A DNA stretch of 64,000 bases from Brachybacterium halotolerans (GCF_016623465.1 NZ_JAEDAJ010000001.1:320985-384984); one strand, 5' to 3'; shown: positions 47,029-57,070, numbered from the stretch's first letter. Notes: generated by a model from the sequence alone, not told the origin. Made by a program: numbers and translations.

Positions 47029-47102
47029 TGGGTCAAGAGGGACTCGAACCCCCGACATCCACGGTGTAAACGTGGCGCTCTGACCAGCTGAGCTATTGAC
47101 CC
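47029..47102 (-). tRNA. tRNA-Val (TAC)
   Basis: 74 nt. The acceptor stem is GGGTCAA/TTGACCC with discriminator A; the anticodon stem CCACG/CGTGG encloses loop TTTACAC, giving TAC (reads GUA/GUG). No CCA is encoded. Confidence 0.95.
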
Positions 47103-47195
47103 GGGAACGGACCCGTGGGCCCGTCGGTGCGGACACGGGAACCGTCGGCGCGGACGCGGAAGCCGTCGGAACGGCCCCGGACGCCCCTCGGCCGT

Positions 47196-47615
47196 TCAGG
47201 CCTGGCGGCTCGCGAGCCGCGTGCCCGACCACTCGGGGGCGAGGTTCTGATTGCCCATGGTGCGCAGGCCCGAGGTGCTCGCCGCTTCGTCGATCTCCGC
47301 GGGCAGCACGTGGCCGTCGCGGCCGGCCTTCGGGGTGATCACCCAGATCGGTCCGCCCGGGGACAGCATCCCGAGGCAGTCCACGAGGGCATCGGTGAGA
47401 TCGCCGTCGCCCTCGCGCCACCACAGCACGACCGCGTCGACCATCTCCTGGCTGTCCTCGTCCTCGAGGTCCGCGTCGATGAGGTCCTCGATCGCATCAC
47501 GCAGCTCGAGGTCGACGTCGTCGTCGTAGCCGAACTCCTGGACCACCTGGCCCTTGCTCAGCCCGAGGCCCTCTGCGGTGGGACCGGACGCGGTGGCGTC
47601 TGCCGACGGTGACAA
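47196..47615 (-). CDS. DUF3052 family protein
   Basis: A 139-aa acidic protein with [50 protein letters not shown] and [11 protein letters not shown], the DUF3052 pattern found beside aceE in many actinobacteria. Function is unknown. No ATG or GTG suits the start; TTG 47615 has AGGAG 7 nt upstream and is the best call. Divergent from aceE. Confidence 0.85.
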   Translation of the reverse strand: MSPSADATASGPTAEGLGLSKGQVVQEFGYDDDVDLELRDAIEDLIDADLEDEDSQEMVDAVVLWWREGDGDLTDALVDCLGMLSPGGPIWVITPKAGRDGHVLPAEIDEAASTSGLRTMGNQNLAPEWSGTRLASRQA

Positions 47616-47979
47616 CGAAATGCTCCTTCTCAGCTGGGGACAACGATGGGAGGAGGACATGGGCCCCCTCCTGCTCGCGCCGAGTCTATGCCAGGACATC
47701 GCGCCGGTCACATCGTCGGCGCCGATCGGGGCCGATCGGAGGTCATCTGCACTCATGTCGGAGGATCTGGACCGCTCCCCGACCGCCGCCCCGACCATGT
47801 CCCCGCCGCGCGCCCGACGTGAGCGAGTCATCACCCACACCCGTCCCGCCGGGGCCTTCCGGTCCGCACCCCGCGGGTACGCTGTCGGAAGACGAGGTCC
47901 GGGGTCTGGTCCCCGATTCGCGAATCGCATCGGCGCGACCCCCGGATCCACGCCCTGCTTCGGAAGAGAGAAGGACAGC
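47616..47979. other. Divergent DUF3052/aceE control region
   Basis: A 364-bp gene-free region. It holds a TACGCT -10-like box at about 47878-47883 toward aceE, a perfect palindrome at 47915-47926 and an AAGGA ribosome site for aceE. Confidence 0.5.
47915..47926. promoter_or_regulatory. Perfect 12-bp palindrome upstream of aceE
   Basis: GATTCGCGAATC lies 54 bp before the aceE start, in the predicted leader or promoter-proximal region. It is AT-richer than its surroundings, as operators here often are. Confidence 0.35.
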
Positions 47980-50727
47980 GTGACCACGAACGACACCCCG
48001 CGTCCCATCGGCATCAACCTCCCCGCGCACGCGGAGGACCCGGATCCCGAGGAGACCAGGGAGTGGCTCGACTCGGTCGACGAGCTCATCGAGCATCGCG
48101 GCGACGACCGGGCGACCGACGTCCTCCAGCACGTGATCCAGCACGCGCGCCAGGCCGATCTCCACCTCCCCGACTCGCTGATGACGGACTACGTCAACAC
48201 GATCGAGGTCGAGGACCAGCCGGAGTACCCCGGTGATCTCGCGCTCGAGAAGGAGATCCGCAACATCATCCGCTGGAACGCGGCGATGATCGTGCACCGC
48301 GCGCAGCGTCCGGGCGTGGGCGTCGGCGGGCACCTCTCCTCCTACGCGTCGATCGCCTCGATGTACGAGGTCGGCTTCAACCACTTCTTCCGCGGCCGCA
48401 AGCACGAGGGCGGCGGCGACCACGTCTTCTTCCAGGGCCACGCCTCCCCCGGCATCTACGCCCGCGCCTACCTCGAGGGCCGCCTGACCGAGGAGCAGCT
48501 CGACGGCTTCCGCCAGGAGAAGTCCAGCTCCACGGGCATGCCCTCCTACCCGCACCCGCGCGCGATGCCGGACTTCTGGGAGTTCCCCACCGTGTCCATG
48601 GGCATCGGCCCGGTCAACGCGATCGAGCAGGCCTCCTTCGACAGGTACCTCCAGAACCGCGGCCTCAAGGACACCTCCCAGCAGCACACCTGGGCATTCC
48701 TCGGCGACGGCGAGATGGACGAGGTCGAGTCGCGGGGCGCGCTCCACATCGCCGCCAAGGAGCACCTGGACAACCTCACCTTCGTGGTCAACTGCAACCT
48801 GCAGCGCCTGGACGGGCCGGTGCGCGGCAACGGTAAGATCATCCAGGAGCTCGAGGCCCAGTTCCGCGGCGCCGGCTGGAACGTCATCAAGGTCGTGTGG
48901 GGCTCGGGCTGGGACCCGCTGTTCTCCGCCGACGACGACGGCGCGCTCGTGGACCTCATGAACGCGACGCCCGATGGCGACTTCCAGACCTACCGCGCCG
49001 AGAACGGCGGGTTCATCCGCGACAACTTCTTCGGCCGCGATCCGCGCACGAAGGCGCTCGTCGAGTCCATGAGCGACGACGACATCTGGTGGAAGCTCAA
49101 CCGCGGCGGCCACGACCCGGAGAAGATCTTCGCCGCCTTCCAGGAGGCGCTGGAGCACAAGGGCCAGCCCACCGTGATCCTCGCGCAGACCATCAAGGGC
49201 TACCGCCTGGGCAAGAGCTTCGCGGGCCGCAACGCGACCCACCAGATGAAGAAGTTCACCCTCGAGGACCTCAAGGCGCTCCGCGACACCCTGCAGATCC
49301 CGATCGACGACGAGCAGCTCGAGTCGGGCAGCGTCTACGACGCCCCCTTCTACATGCCGCCGGCGGACTCCCCCGCCATGCGCTACCTCGAGAAGCGCCG
49401 CGACATCCTGGGCGGCGGCGTCCCCGAGCGCAAGAACGTCCACAAGGCCATGGATCTCCCGGGAGACAAGGCCTACGAAGTCGTCAAGCGCGGCTCGGGC
49501 AAGCAGGAGATCGCCACCACGATGGCGCTCGTCCGGCTGCTCAAGGACCTCATGCGGGACAAGGAGACCGGCAAGCGCTGGGTCCCGATCATCCCCGACG
49601 AGGCCCGCACCTTCGGCATGGACTCGCTGTTCCCCACGGCGAAGATCTACAACCCCGACGGCCAGAACTACATCTCCGTGGACCGCGACCTGCTGCTCGC
49701 GTACAAGGAGTCGGCCCAGGGCCAGATCAAGCACATGGGCATCAACGAGATCAGCTCGACCTCGGCCTTCACGGCCGCGGGCACCTCGTACTCCACGCAC
49801 GACCTGCCCATGATCCCGTTCTACATCTTCTACTCGATGTTCGGGTTCCAGCGCACCGGCGACTTCTTCTGGGCCGCGGGCGACCAGATGGCCAAGGGCT
49901 TCGTAATCGGCGCGACCGCCGGCAAGACGACGCTCGCCGGTGAGGGCCTGCAGCACATGGACGGCCACTCGCCGATCCTCGCCTACACGAACCCCGGCAC
50001 CGTCATCTACGACCCGGCCTACGGGTACGAGATCGGGCACATCATCCGCGACGGCCTGAAGCGCATGTACGGGGACGACGACCGCCTGCAGGAGGTCTTC
50101 TACTACATCACCGTCTACAACGAGCCGATCGTGCAGCCGGCGGAGCCCGAGGGGCTCGACGTCGACGGCCTGCTGAAGGGCATGTACGAGCTCGAGCCGG
50201 TGGCCGAGGGCGACGGCCCGACGGTCCAGCTGCTCGCCTCCGGCGTCGGCGTGCCGTGGGCCCGTCACGCCCGCGAGATCCTCGCCGAGGACTGGGGCGT
50301 GCGCGCCGCCGTCTGGTCGGTGACCTCGTGGACGGAGATGCGCAAGGACGCGATCGGGGCGGAGGACCACAACTTCCTCCACCCCGAGGAGGAGCCGCAG
50401 GTCCCGTGGATCTCGCAGCGCCTGCAGGACACGGAGGGTCCCTTCGTCGCCACGAGCGACTACGACTACCTCGTGCCCGACATGATCCGCGAGTGGGTCC
50501 CGGGCCGCTACGGCGTGCTCGGCGCCGACGGCTTCGGCTTCTCCGACACCCGCCCGGCCGCCCGCCGCTTCCTGAAGATCGACGCGCACTCGATGGTCGT
50601 CAAGGCCCTCCAGCTGCTCGCCAAGGATGGCAAGGTCGACCCGGCGGTCGTGTCCCAGGCCATCGCCAAGTACGACCTGCTGAACACCAACGCGGGCGAG
50701 TCCGGCTCGTTCGGGGGCGAGTCCTGA
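47980..50727 (+). CDS. aceE: Pyruvate dehydrogenase E1 (homodimeric)
   Basis: Thiamine-diphosphate enzyme that decarboxylates pyruvate and acetylates the lipoyl arm of E2, feeding acetyl-CoA to the TCA cycle and fatty acids. The 915-aa protein has [20 protein letters not shown] and [28 protein letters not shown] through [12 protein letters not shown] is the ThDP/Mg motif GDG...N. The transketolase-like domains extend to [17 protein letters not shown] 47980 has AAGGA upstream. Its E2 and E3 are encoded at 18-22 kb. Confidence 0.97.
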   Translation: MTTNDTPRPIGINLPAHAEDPDPEETREWLDSVDELIEHRGDDRATDVLQHVIQHARQADLHLPDSLMTDYVNTIEVEDQPEYPGDLALEKEIRNIIRWNAAMIVHRAQRPGVGVGGHLSSYASIASMYEVGFNHFFRGRKHEGGGDHVFFQGHASPGIYARAYLEGRLTEEQLDGFRQEKSSSTGMPSYPHPRAMPDFWEFPTVSMGIGPVNAIEQASFDRYLQNRGLKDTSQQHTWAFLGDGEMDEVESRGALHIAAKEHLDNLTFVVNCNLQRLDGPVRGNGKIIQELEAQFRGAGWNVIKVVWGSGWDPLFSADDDGALVDLMNATPDGDFQTYRAENGGFIRDNFFGRDPRTKALVESMSDDDIWWKLNRGGHDPEKIFAAFQEALEHKGQPTVILAQTIKGYRLGKSFAGRNATHQMKKFTLEDLKALRDTLQIPIDDEQLESGSVYDAPFYMPPADSPAMRYLEKRRDILGGGVPERKNVHKAMDLPGDKAYEVVKRGSGKQEIATTMALVRLLKDLMRDKETGKRWVPIIPDEARTFGMDSLFPTAKIYNPDGQNYISVDRDLLLAYKESAQGQIKHMGINEISSTSAFTAAGTSYSTHDLPMIPFYIFYSMFGFQRTGDFFWAAGDQMAKGFVIGATAGKTTLAGEGLQHMDGHSPILAYTNPGTVIYDPAYGYEIGHIIRDGLKRMYGDDDRLQEVFYYITVYNEPIVQPAEPEGLDVDGLLKGMYELEPVAEGDGPTVQLLASGVGVPWARHAREILAEDWGVRAAVWSVTSWTEMRKDAIGAEDHNFLHPEEEPQVPWISQRLQDTEGPFVATSDYDYLVPDMIREWVPGRYGVLGADGFGFSDTRPAARRFLKIDAHSMVVKALQLLAKDGKVDPAVVSQAIAKYDLLNTNAGESGSFGGES

Positions 50728-50744
50728 TCTCCGCCGCCGACACC

Positions 50745-51224
50745 GTGTCCGACACCCTGTCCGACGCCGTCGCAGCGACCCGGGCGGAGGATGCCGCCCC
50801 GGTCGGCGACGATGCCGGGTCCGCGTCGACGCGGACGGTCCTCACCGGGATCGTCCGCGTCGACCGGACCTCGCTCGACTCCCCCGCCCAGCAGATCTAC
50901 CAGTGCATCGCGCGCGCCATCCAGGACGGCAGGCTCGTCCCCGGCACGCGCCTGCCCACCGTGCGGGCCCTCGCGGCCGACGTCGAGGTCGCGGTCAACA
51001 CGGTCGCCAAGGCCTTCCGCCGCCTCGGCGAGGCGGGGCTCGTGATCACCCGTGGTCGTGCCGGCACCGTCGTCGCGCCGCTGGACACCGCCGGCTCCCG
51101 CGCCGAGCGGGCCGCCCGCGAGTACGCGGCGGCGGTCTCCGAGCTCGGCTACGACGCCGAGGCCGCCGCGAAGCTCCTCGCCGCCGTCTTCGCCGAGACC
51201 GCGTCGGCCGTCGGCCGCGAATAG
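50745..51224 (+). CDS. GntR-family (YtrA-like) transcriptional regulator
   Basis: A 159-aa regulator. After ~45 disordered residues comes the GntR winged helix: SPAQQIYQCIARAIQDGRL, PGTRLPTVRALAADVEVAVNTVAKAF and GLVITRGRAGTVV. Only a short helical tail follows, as in the YtrA subgroup, so there is no large ligand domain. It lies between aceE and fabD, so it is a candidate regulator of acetyl-CoA supply and FAS-II. The start is uncertain: GTG 50745 is the first normal codon after the aceE stop, while an in-frame CTG overlaps that stop. Confidence 0.82.
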   Translation: MSDTLSDAVAATRAEDAAPVGDDAGSASTRTVLTGIVRVDRTSLDSPAQQIYQCIARAIQDGRLVPGTRLPTVRALAADVEVAVNTVAKAFRRLGEAGLVITRGRAGTVVAPLDTAGSRAERAAREYAAAVSELGYDAEAAAKLLAAVFAETASAVGRE

Positions 51225-51315
51225 TCGCCCCGGGCGCTGCTCGCCCGCACCGTCCGCCGCATCCTGCGCATCCTGCGCATCCACCGTCCCCCATCCGCAC
51301 CCTGGAGGTCCTCCC

Positions 51316-52323
51316 GTGCTCGCCATCGTCTGCCCCGGTCAGGGCGCCCAGAAACCCGGATTCCTCAGCCCGTGGCTCGAGCTGCCCGGCGCCCGCGAGG
51401 CGCTCGGCGCCCTCAGCGAGGCCGGCGAGGTCGACCTGGAGACCCACGGCACCGTCTCCGACGCCGACACCATCCGGGACACCGCGATCGCCCAGCCGCT
51501 GCTGGTCGCCGCCGGGATCCTCGCCGCGGACGCCCTCGCGGCGCAGCCCACAGACGAGTCCGCCGCGGGCGCCGTCGCACCGGGAGCCTTCGCTGCGGCG
51601 ACGCCCGCTGACCTTCTGGCCGGCCACAGCGTCGGCGAGGTGACCGCGAGCGCCCTGGCGGGCGTGCTCTCCGCGGCCGATGCCATGCGCCTGGTCGCCG
51701 TGCGCTCGCGCGCCATGGCGACCGCGGCCGCCGCGGAGGAGACGTCGATGGCGGCCGTCGTCGGCGGCGTGCGCGAGGAGGTCCTGGCCGCGATCGAGGC
51801 CGCGGGCCTCACCCCCGCCAACATCAACTCGGCAGCCCAGGTCGTCGCCGCGGGCAGCGCCGCGGGCGTGGCCGCGCTCGGCGAGAACCCGCCGGCCCGC
51901 GCTCGGGTGATCCCGCTGCAGGTCGCAGGTGCCTTCCACACCCCGTACATGGCGGGCGCGCGCGAGGAGCTCGCCGCCTTCGCCCCGCAGTTCTCCCCTG
52001 CGGACCCGTCGCGGCCGCTCGTGAGCAACGCCGGCGGCGAGAGCATCACCGACGGCGCCCGCTACCTCGAGCTCATCGTCCAGCAGGTCGCCTCCCCCGT
52101 GGACTGGCAGGCCTGCATGGCCACCTTCGCCGCCCGCGGCGTCACCGGCATCCTCGAGGTCAACCCCGCCGGCACCCTCACAGGACTCGCCAAGCGCGAG
52201 CTCAAGGGCGTGGGCCTGCAGAACCTCAACTCCCCCGAGGACCTCGAGGCCGCGCGCGCGTTCGTCGCCGAGCACGCGGGCGCCGCGACCGACGGATCCG
52301 CGTCCGACGGCGCGGAGCGCTGA
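51316..52323 (+). CDS. fabD: Malonyl-CoA:ACP transacylase
   Basis: Loads malonate on ACP. The 335-aa protein has CPGQGAQKPGFL, LLAGHSVGEVTA with the nucleophile Ser, a conserved Arg in VRSRAMA, and GAFHTPYM with the catalytic His. GTG 51316 has GGAGGT upstream. First of the tightly spaced fabD-fabH-acpP-fabF set. Confidence 0.95.
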   Translation: MLAIVCPGQGAQKPGFLSPWLELPGAREALGALSEAGEVDLETHGTVSDADTIRDTAIAQPLLVAAGILAADALAAQPTDESAAGAVAPGAFAAATPADLLAGHSVGEVTASALAGVLSAADAMRLVAVRSRAMATAAAAEETSMAAVVGGVREEVLAAIEAAGLTPANINSAAQVVAAGSAAGVAALGENPPARARVIPLQVAGAFHTPYMAGAREELAAFAPQFSPADPSRPLVSNAGGESITDGARYLELIVQQVASPVDWQACMATFAARGVTGILEVNPAGTLTGLAKRELKGVGLQNLNSPEDLEAARAFVAEHAGAATDGSASDGAER

Positions 52324-52324
52324 C

Positions 52325-53326
52325 GTGACGATCTCCCTGCGCCCGCATCCCATCGTCGCGGGCTCGAAGGTGCTCGCCTACGGCGCCGCCCGCGGCGACC
52401 GCACGGTGCCCAACGAGGAGCTCGTCGGCCCCATCGACTCCTCCGACGAGTGGATCCGCCAGCGCACGGGCATCGTCACCCGTCGCCGCGCGAGCGCCGA
52501 GGTCGGCGTCGCAGATCTCGCCGAGCAGGCCGGTCGCGAGGCGATCGAGGCCAGCGGGGTCGACGCCTCGCAGATCGACGCGATCATCGTCTCGACCATC
52601 AGCTTCCCCTACGCGACGCCATCGCTCGCGACGCTGCTCGGGGCGAAGCTCGGCGCCCCGCACGCGATCGCCTACGACATCTCCGCCGCCTGCGCCGGCT
52701 TCTGCTACGGCATCGGTCAGGCGGATGCGCTCATCCGCTCCGGCAGCGCCCGCCACGTGCTCGTGATCGGCGCCGAGAAGCTCTCCGACTTCGTGGATCC
52801 CGCCGACCGCTCGATCTCGTTCCTGCTCGGGGACGGGGCCGGCGCGGCCGTGCTCGGCGCCTCGGACGTCCCCCTCGTCGGCCCCACCGTGTGGGGCAGC
52901 GACGGCGAGAACTGGAGCACGATCCGGATGACCGGCTCGCTCACGGACTTCCGCGACGGGAAGACCCCGTGGCCGACGATGGAGCAGGACGGCCGGACCG
53001 TCTTCCGCTGGGCCGTGTGGCACACCGCCGAGCGGATCCGCCAGATGCTCTCCGAGGCGGGACTCACCGTCGACGACGTCGACGTGTTCGTCCCCCATCA
53101 GGCGAACATGCGGATCATCGACGAGCTCGCCAAGCAGCTCAAGCTGCCCGAGAGCGTCGTCGTCGGACGCGACATCGCCGAGACCGGCAACACCTCGGCC
53201 GCCTCCATCCCCCTGGCGACGCACCGGCTGATCCAGGAGGGCGCGGCACGCAGCGGCGACGTCCTCGTACAGTTCGGCTTCGGCGCCGGCCTCGCCTTCG
53301 CCGGCCAGGTGCTCGTCCTGCCCTGA
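52325..53326 (+). CDS. fabH: 3-oxoacyl-ACP synthase III
   Basis: Condenses acyl-CoA primers with malonyl-ACP to start fatty acids; in this group branched primers giving iso/anteiso chains are likely (inference). The 333-aa protein has ISAACAGFCYG (Cys), VPHQANMRI (His) and GNTSAASI (Asn), the complete triad. GTG start is 1 nt after the fabD stop, so translation is coupled. Confidence 0.96.
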   Translation: MTISLRPHPIVAGSKVLAYGAARGDRTVPNEELVGPIDSSDEWIRQRTGIVTRRRASAEVGVADLAEQAGREAIEASGVDASQIDAIIVSTISFPYATPSLATLLGAKLGAPHAIAYDISAACAGFCYGIGQADALIRSGSARHVLVIGAEKLSDFVDPADRSISFLLGDGAGAAVLGASDVPLVGPTVWGSDGENWSTIRMTGSLTDFRDGKTPWPTMEQDGRTVFRWAVWHTAERIRQMLSEAGLTVDDVDVFVPHQANMRIIDELAKQLKLPESVVVGRDIAETGNTSAASIPLATHRLIQEGAARSGDVLVQFGFGAGLAFAGQVLVLP

Positions 53327-53413
53327 CCCCGACGCTCCGGGTCCGCGCACGCAGGTGATCAAGGCCCTGCGCGTCGCGTCACGCAGGTGCGCATGCGCCG
53401 ACGCCGTCCCGGG

Positions 53414-53419
53414 TAGTCT
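53414..53419 (+). promoter_or_regulatory. Possible internal -10 box before acpP
   Basis: TAGTCT lies 37 nt before the acpP ATG in the 130-bp gap after fabH; a separate promoter would fit the high ACP demand. Confidence 0.35.
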
Positions 53420-53456
53420 TTCCCTGCCAGCAGTACCCAGACCGAAGGAGAACCCC

Positions 53457-53705
53457 ATGGCTCACACCGAAGACGAGATCCTCGCGGGCCTCGCTGAGAT
53501 CGTCAACGAGGAGACCGGTGTCGAGACCTCGGACGTCCAGCCCGAGAAGTCGTTCACGGACGACCTCGACATCGACTCGATCTCGATGATGACCATCGTG
53601 GTGAACGCCGAGGAGAAGTTCGAGGTGCGCATCCCCGACGAGGAGGTCAAGAACCTCGTCACCGTCGGCGACGCCGTGAAGTACATCGCCGGCGCCCAGG
53701 CCTGA
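53457..53705 (+). CDS. acpP: Acyl carrier protein
   Basis: An 82-aa acidic four-helix carrier. DDLDIDSISMM holds the Ser that receives phosphopantetheine (DSI in place of the usual DSL). It has a clear AAGGAG ribosome site. It carries the growing chain in the FAS-II cluster, and octanoyl-ACP is the LipB donor. Confidence 0.96.
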   Translation: MAHTEDEILAGLAEIVNEETGVETSDVQPEKSFTDDLDIDSISMMTIVVNAEEKFEVRIPDEEVKNLVTVGDAVKYIAGAQA

Positions 53706-53777
53706 CCCACCTCGGACGCCCGGAGCGGATGCTCCGGGCGTCCCTCGTCATCCCCACCTTCCCGGAGGACATCCCGC

Positions 53778-55019
53778 ATGTCAGCTGATCGCACCCGCGT
53801 CGCCATCACCGGTCTGGGCACCGTCAACCCGCTGGGCGGGGACGTCGCCTCGACCTGGGAGGCCGCACTCGCGGGCACCTCGACGGCGCACACCCTCGAC
53901 AACGACTGGAAAGAGCGCTTCGGCCTCTCCGTCGACTTCGCCAGCACGGTCGCGATCGACCCCCTCTCGATCCTCTCGCGCCCCGAGGCCAAGAAGCTCG
54001 ACCCCTCCGGGCAGTACGCCATGATCGCGGCCCGCGAGGCATGGGCCGACGCGGGCACGCCCGACGTCGACCCCTACCGCCTCGGCGTGGTCGTCGGCAC
54101 GGGCATCGGGGGCGTCTGGACGATCCTCGACCAGTGGGACGTCGTCAAGGAGCGCGGCGCGCGCCGCGTGAACCCCTTCACCGTCCCGATGCTCATGGCG
54201 AACTCCTCGAGCGCGCACATCGAGATGGACCTGGGCGCCCGCGCCGGCGCCCACACGCCCGTCTCCGCGTGCGCCTCGGGCTCCGAGGCCGTCGCCCAGG
54301 CCTTCGACATGATCCGCTCCGGCCGTGCCGACGTGGTCGTCTGCGGCGGCACCGAGGCGTGCGTGCATCCGCTGCCCCTCGCCGGCTTCGCGAACATCCG
54401 CGCGCTGTCCACGCGGACCGACGACCCCGAGCACGCCTCGCGGCCCTACGACGTGGACCGCGACGGCTTCGTCCTCGGCGAGGGCGCCGCGATCCTGGTC
54501 CTCGAGTCCGAGGAGCACGCGAAGGCGCGCGGCGCGAAGGTCCACGCGTACGTGGCAGGCCGCGGCATGGCCTCGGACGCGCACCACATCTCCGCTCCCC
54601 TGCAGGATGGACAGGCGCACGCGATCAGCGAGGCCGTGGAGGACGCGGGGATCGCCGCCGCGGACATCCGCCACGTGAACTCCCACGGCACCTCGACCCC
54701 GCTCGGCGACATCGGCGAGCTGCAGGCCGTGCGCCAGGCCCTCGAGGACGAGACCGACCAGATCGTCGTGAGCTCCACGAAGTCGATGACCGGTCACCTG
54801 CTGGGCGGTGCCGGCGCGCTCGAGTCGCTGTTCAGCGTGCTCGCGCTGCGCGAGCGCCTCGCTCCGCCGACGATCAACATCGAGAACCTCGACCCCGAGA
54901 CGCCGATGGAGATCGCCCAGAACGCCCCCGTGGCCCTCCCCGAGGGGGACATCGCCGTGCTGAACAACGCCTTCGGCTTCGGCGGCCACGACGTCGCCGT
55001 GGTGTTCACGAACTCCTGA
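53778..55019 (+). CDS. fabF: 3-oxoacyl-ACP synthase II
   Basis: Chain-elongating condensing enzyme, 413 aa. It has VSACASGSEAV (nucleophile Cys), NSHGTSTPLGD (His), KSMTGHLLGGAGALES (His and Lys) and NNAFGFGGHDVAVVF. ATG 53778 follows GGAGG. Last gene of the cluster; a 20-bp-stem terminator follows. Confidence 0.96.
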   Translation: MSADRTRVAITGLGTVNPLGGDVASTWEAALAGTSTAHTLDNDWKERFGLSVDFASTVAIDPLSILSRPEAKKLDPSGQYAMIAAREAWADAGTPDVDPYRLGVVVGTGIGGVWTILDQWDVVKERGARRVNPFTVPMLMANSSSAHIEMDLGARAGAHTPVSACASGSEAVAQAFDMIRSGRADVVVCGGTEACVHPLPLAGFANIRALSTRTDDPEHASRPYDVDRDGFVLGEGAAILVLESEEHAKARGAKVHAYVAGRGMASDAHHISAPLQDGQAHAISEAVEDAGIAAADIRHVNSHGTSTPLGDIGELQAVRQALEDETDQIVVSSTKSMTGHLLGGAGALESLFSVLALRERLAPPTINIENLDPETPMEIAQNAPVALPEGDIAVLNNAFGFGGHDVAVVFTNS

Positions 55020-55059
55020 GCCGACGGCCCGCAACGGTCCCGGGCTCCCCGGAGCGCAG

Positions 55060-55104
55060 AGGAAGGGCCCCGCACCACCGTCGAGGTGGTGCGGGGCCCT
55101 TCCT
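55060..55104 (+). terminator. Strong terminator after fabF
   Basis: AGGAAGGGCCCCGCACCACC with a perfect 20-bp complement and a 5-nt loop, ending TTCCT. It may serve the convergent DUF3145 gene too. Confidence 0.9.
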
Positions 55105-55152
55105 GCATCGGGGAGCGTCGCTGTGCGCCGCGGTCAGCGCTGTGCGCCGCGG

Positions 55153-55644
55153 TCAGCTCACGCGGTGGAGCCAGCGCATCGGCACACCCTCGCCGCCGTA
55201 GCGGTAGATCTCGAGATCCTCGTCCCAGGGCTCGCCGAGGGCGACCCCGATCTCGTGGCGCATGCGCTGCGGGTCCATGCCCGCGCGCTCCATGCATCCG
55301 CGCAGATGGTCCTCGGTGAGCACGGTGTTGCCCGCACGGTCGGTGACGGCGTGATGGGCGCCGAGGTCCGGGGTGAAGCTCCAGCGAGCCCCGTCGGCCT
55401 GCGTGGTCGCCTCCTGGGTCACCTCGAAGCGCACGTCGCCCATGCTGCGCAGAGCGCTCACGAGGCGCGCGCCTGTGTCCTCACGGCCGCGCCAGCCGAG
55501 CTCGGCGCGCACGAGGCCGCGATGTGCGGGCTGATCCTCCCAGCGCAGGCGTGCGGGCACGCCGAGCACCCCCTGCGCGGCCCATTCGATATGCGGTGCG
55601 AGGGCTCGCGGAGCGGAGTGTATGAAGAGCACACCCTGGGTCAT
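55153..55644 (-). CDS. DUF3145 family protein
   Basis: A 163-aa protein with GVLFIHSAPRALAPHIEWA, ARLRWEDQPA, RWSFTPDLGAH and ending PMRWLHRVS, the DUF3145 pattern, found near FAS-II genes in actinobacteria. Function is unknown. GGAAGGGG precedes the ATG at 55644. It has no membrane segment. Confidence 0.88.
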   Translation of the reverse strand: MTQGVLFIHSAPRALAPHIEWAAQGVLGVPARLRWEDQPAHRGLVRAELGWRGREDTGARLVSALRSMGDVRFEVTQEATTQADGARWSFTPDLGAHHAVTDRAGNTVLTEDHLRGCMERAGMDPQRMRHEIGVALGEPWDEDLEIYRYGGEGVPMRWLHRVS

Positions 55645-55731
55645 GACGCCCCTTCCGATGTCCGATGCGTCTTCCCCAACGAATCGGCGCTCAGCAGAAG
55701 GTGTGCTGTCCCTGGTCGTGCAGGGTAGAGC

Positions 55732-56235
55732 CTAGAGCCTCTCGCGGATGTCGCGCAATGCCCGCTTCTTCACAGGACGCTCGAGGCCGTCGATGAAGAG
55801 CTGCCCGTCGAGGTGACCGACCTCGTGCTGGATGAGCCGCGCGACGATGTCCTCGCCCTCGAGGACCACGGGGCGTCCGTCGAGGTCCGTGCCCTCGCAG
55901 CGGGCGAAGACGGCGCGGGTGCGGGGGTACCAGAGACCGGGCACCGAGAGGCAGCCCTCCTCCCCGTCCTCCTGGAGCTCCTCGGAGAGCTCAGTGATCT
56001 CGGGGTTCAGGACGTAGCCGAGGCTGCGCGAGCCCTCCTCGTCGTCCAGGCGCCAGGAGAAGGCGCGCAGGGTGACGCCGATCTGGTTGGCGGCGACGCC
56101 GGCACGGCCCTCGTCGTCCACGGTGTCCAGGAGGTCGGCGACCAGAGTGCGTACCCCGTCGGTGATCTCGCGGACGGGATCGCACACCGTCCGCAGCACG
56201 GGGTCGCCGATCACGCGGATGGGCCGGACCGTCAT
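55732..56235 (-). CDS. def: Peptide deformylase
   Basis: Metal enzyme that removes the formyl group from new N-termini. The 167-aa protein has GVAANQIGV (motif 1), EEGCLSVPG (motif 2, metal Cys) and QHEVGHLDG (motif 3, HExxH; the usual form is HExDHL). Its ATG overlaps the stop of the OsmC-like gene by 4 nt. Confidence 0.95.
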   Translation of the reverse strand: MTVRPIRVIGDPVLRTVCDPVREITDGVRTLVADLLDTVDDEGRAGVAANQIGVTLRAFSWRLDDEEGSRSLGYVLNPEITELSEELQEDGEEGCLSVPGLWYPRTRAVFARCEGTDLDGRPVVLEGEDIVARLIQHEVGHLDGQLFIDGLERPVKKRALRDIRERL

Positions 56236-56723
56236 CGCTGCTGCGCCTCGCGCTCGTCGTCCTCGAGAGCGGAGTCCAGGCCGAGGATCTCGTGGTCGAC
56301 CCCGACGCCCGGGACCACGGTGCGCTGCACCGTGCACGACGCCTCGATGGATCGGTCGATGACCGCGCGGAGCCGGCGGAGCTCGTCGGCCGAGAGCCCG
56401 TCGAGGTCCAGCTGGATCTGCTCGTGGATCGCCCCGTAGCGGTTGGAGGTCTCGTCGGAGGTGCCGTGGGCCCAGAGCCGCAGTGCGAAGTCCTCGCCGA
56501 GCCGGCGCGAGGCGGGGATGTCCATGCTCATCCCCGCGCAGCCGATCAGTGCAATCTTCAGCAGCTCCCCCGGGTCGACCTGGCCCTCGCCCTTGCCGAT
56601 GGGGATCTCGACACCGCGGCGGTTGCGGCCGACGAGAGAGCGCTGGCCCACGCGATCCACCCACACGCTGCCCTCGCCGAACTCGTCGGGGAGCGGGAAC
56701 GTCGCCTCGGGAACGCTGGTCAT
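56232..56723 (-). CDS. OsmC-like protein
   Basis: A 163-aa OsmC/Ohr-fold protein. PGELLKIALIGCAGMSMD contains the single conserved core Cys of the OsmC family, while the second redox Cys is at EASCTVQRT near residue 128. Ohr/OsmC proteins reduce organic hydroperoxides as thiol peroxidases. The pair Cys~62/Cys~128 has the expected spacing. It is co-translated with def (ATGA), an association seen in related genomes. Confidence 0.85.
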   Translation of the reverse strand: MTSVPEATFPLPDEFGEGSVWVDRVGQRSLVGRNRRGVEIPIGKGEGQVDPGELLKIALIGCAGMSMDIPASRRLGEDFALRLWAHGTSDETSNRYGAIHEQIQLDLDGLSADELRRLRAVIDRSIEASCTVQRTVVPGVGVDHEILGLDSALEDDEREAQQR

Positions 56724-56789
56724 GATCGCCTCCGGTCTGCCGGCGGTGGGTGACCGCCTCCGCGCCGAGGTCCGTCCCCGCCGCGCGCA

Positions 56790-56831
56790 GGAACAGGTCA
56801 GCCCCGGCCGTGACCGGGGCTGACCTGTTCC
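56790..56831 (-). terminator. Terminator after tRNA-Asn
   Basis: GGAACAGGTCAGCCCCGG with a perfect 18-bp complement and a 6-nt loop, 3 nt from the tRNA 3' end. Confidence 0.85.
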
Positions 56832-56834
56832 TTC

Positions 56835-56910
56835 TGGCTCCCGCGACTGGACTTGAACCAGTAACCGTTCGATTAACAGTCGAATGCTCTGCCGATTGAG
56901 CTACGCGGGA
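56835..56910 (-). tRNA. tRNA-Asn (GTT)
   Basis: 76 nt including an encoded CCA, unlike the other three tRNAs in the window. The acceptor stem is TCCCGCG/CGCGGGA with discriminator G; anticodon stem TTCGA/TCGAA around CTGTTAA gives GTT. Confidence 0.95.
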
Positions 56911-57058
56911 TCGCGACCTGGACGACTCTAGCAAAGCACGCCCCGGCTCGCACCCCGGAAAGGGCCTCCACGCGGGGATTATGACGCAGTCCACGTTCGC
57001 TCCGAGGCTGCCGTGCGGGCCACGGCGACACGGTGTGCACGGCCAGGGATCGCGGGCG

Positions 57059-57064
57059 TAGCGT
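57059..57064 (+). promoter_or_regulatory. -10 box of a leaderless M20-gene promoter
   Basis: TAGCGT ends 6 nt before the GTG at 57071. Confidence 0.5.
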
Positions 57065-57070
57065 GCGCCG

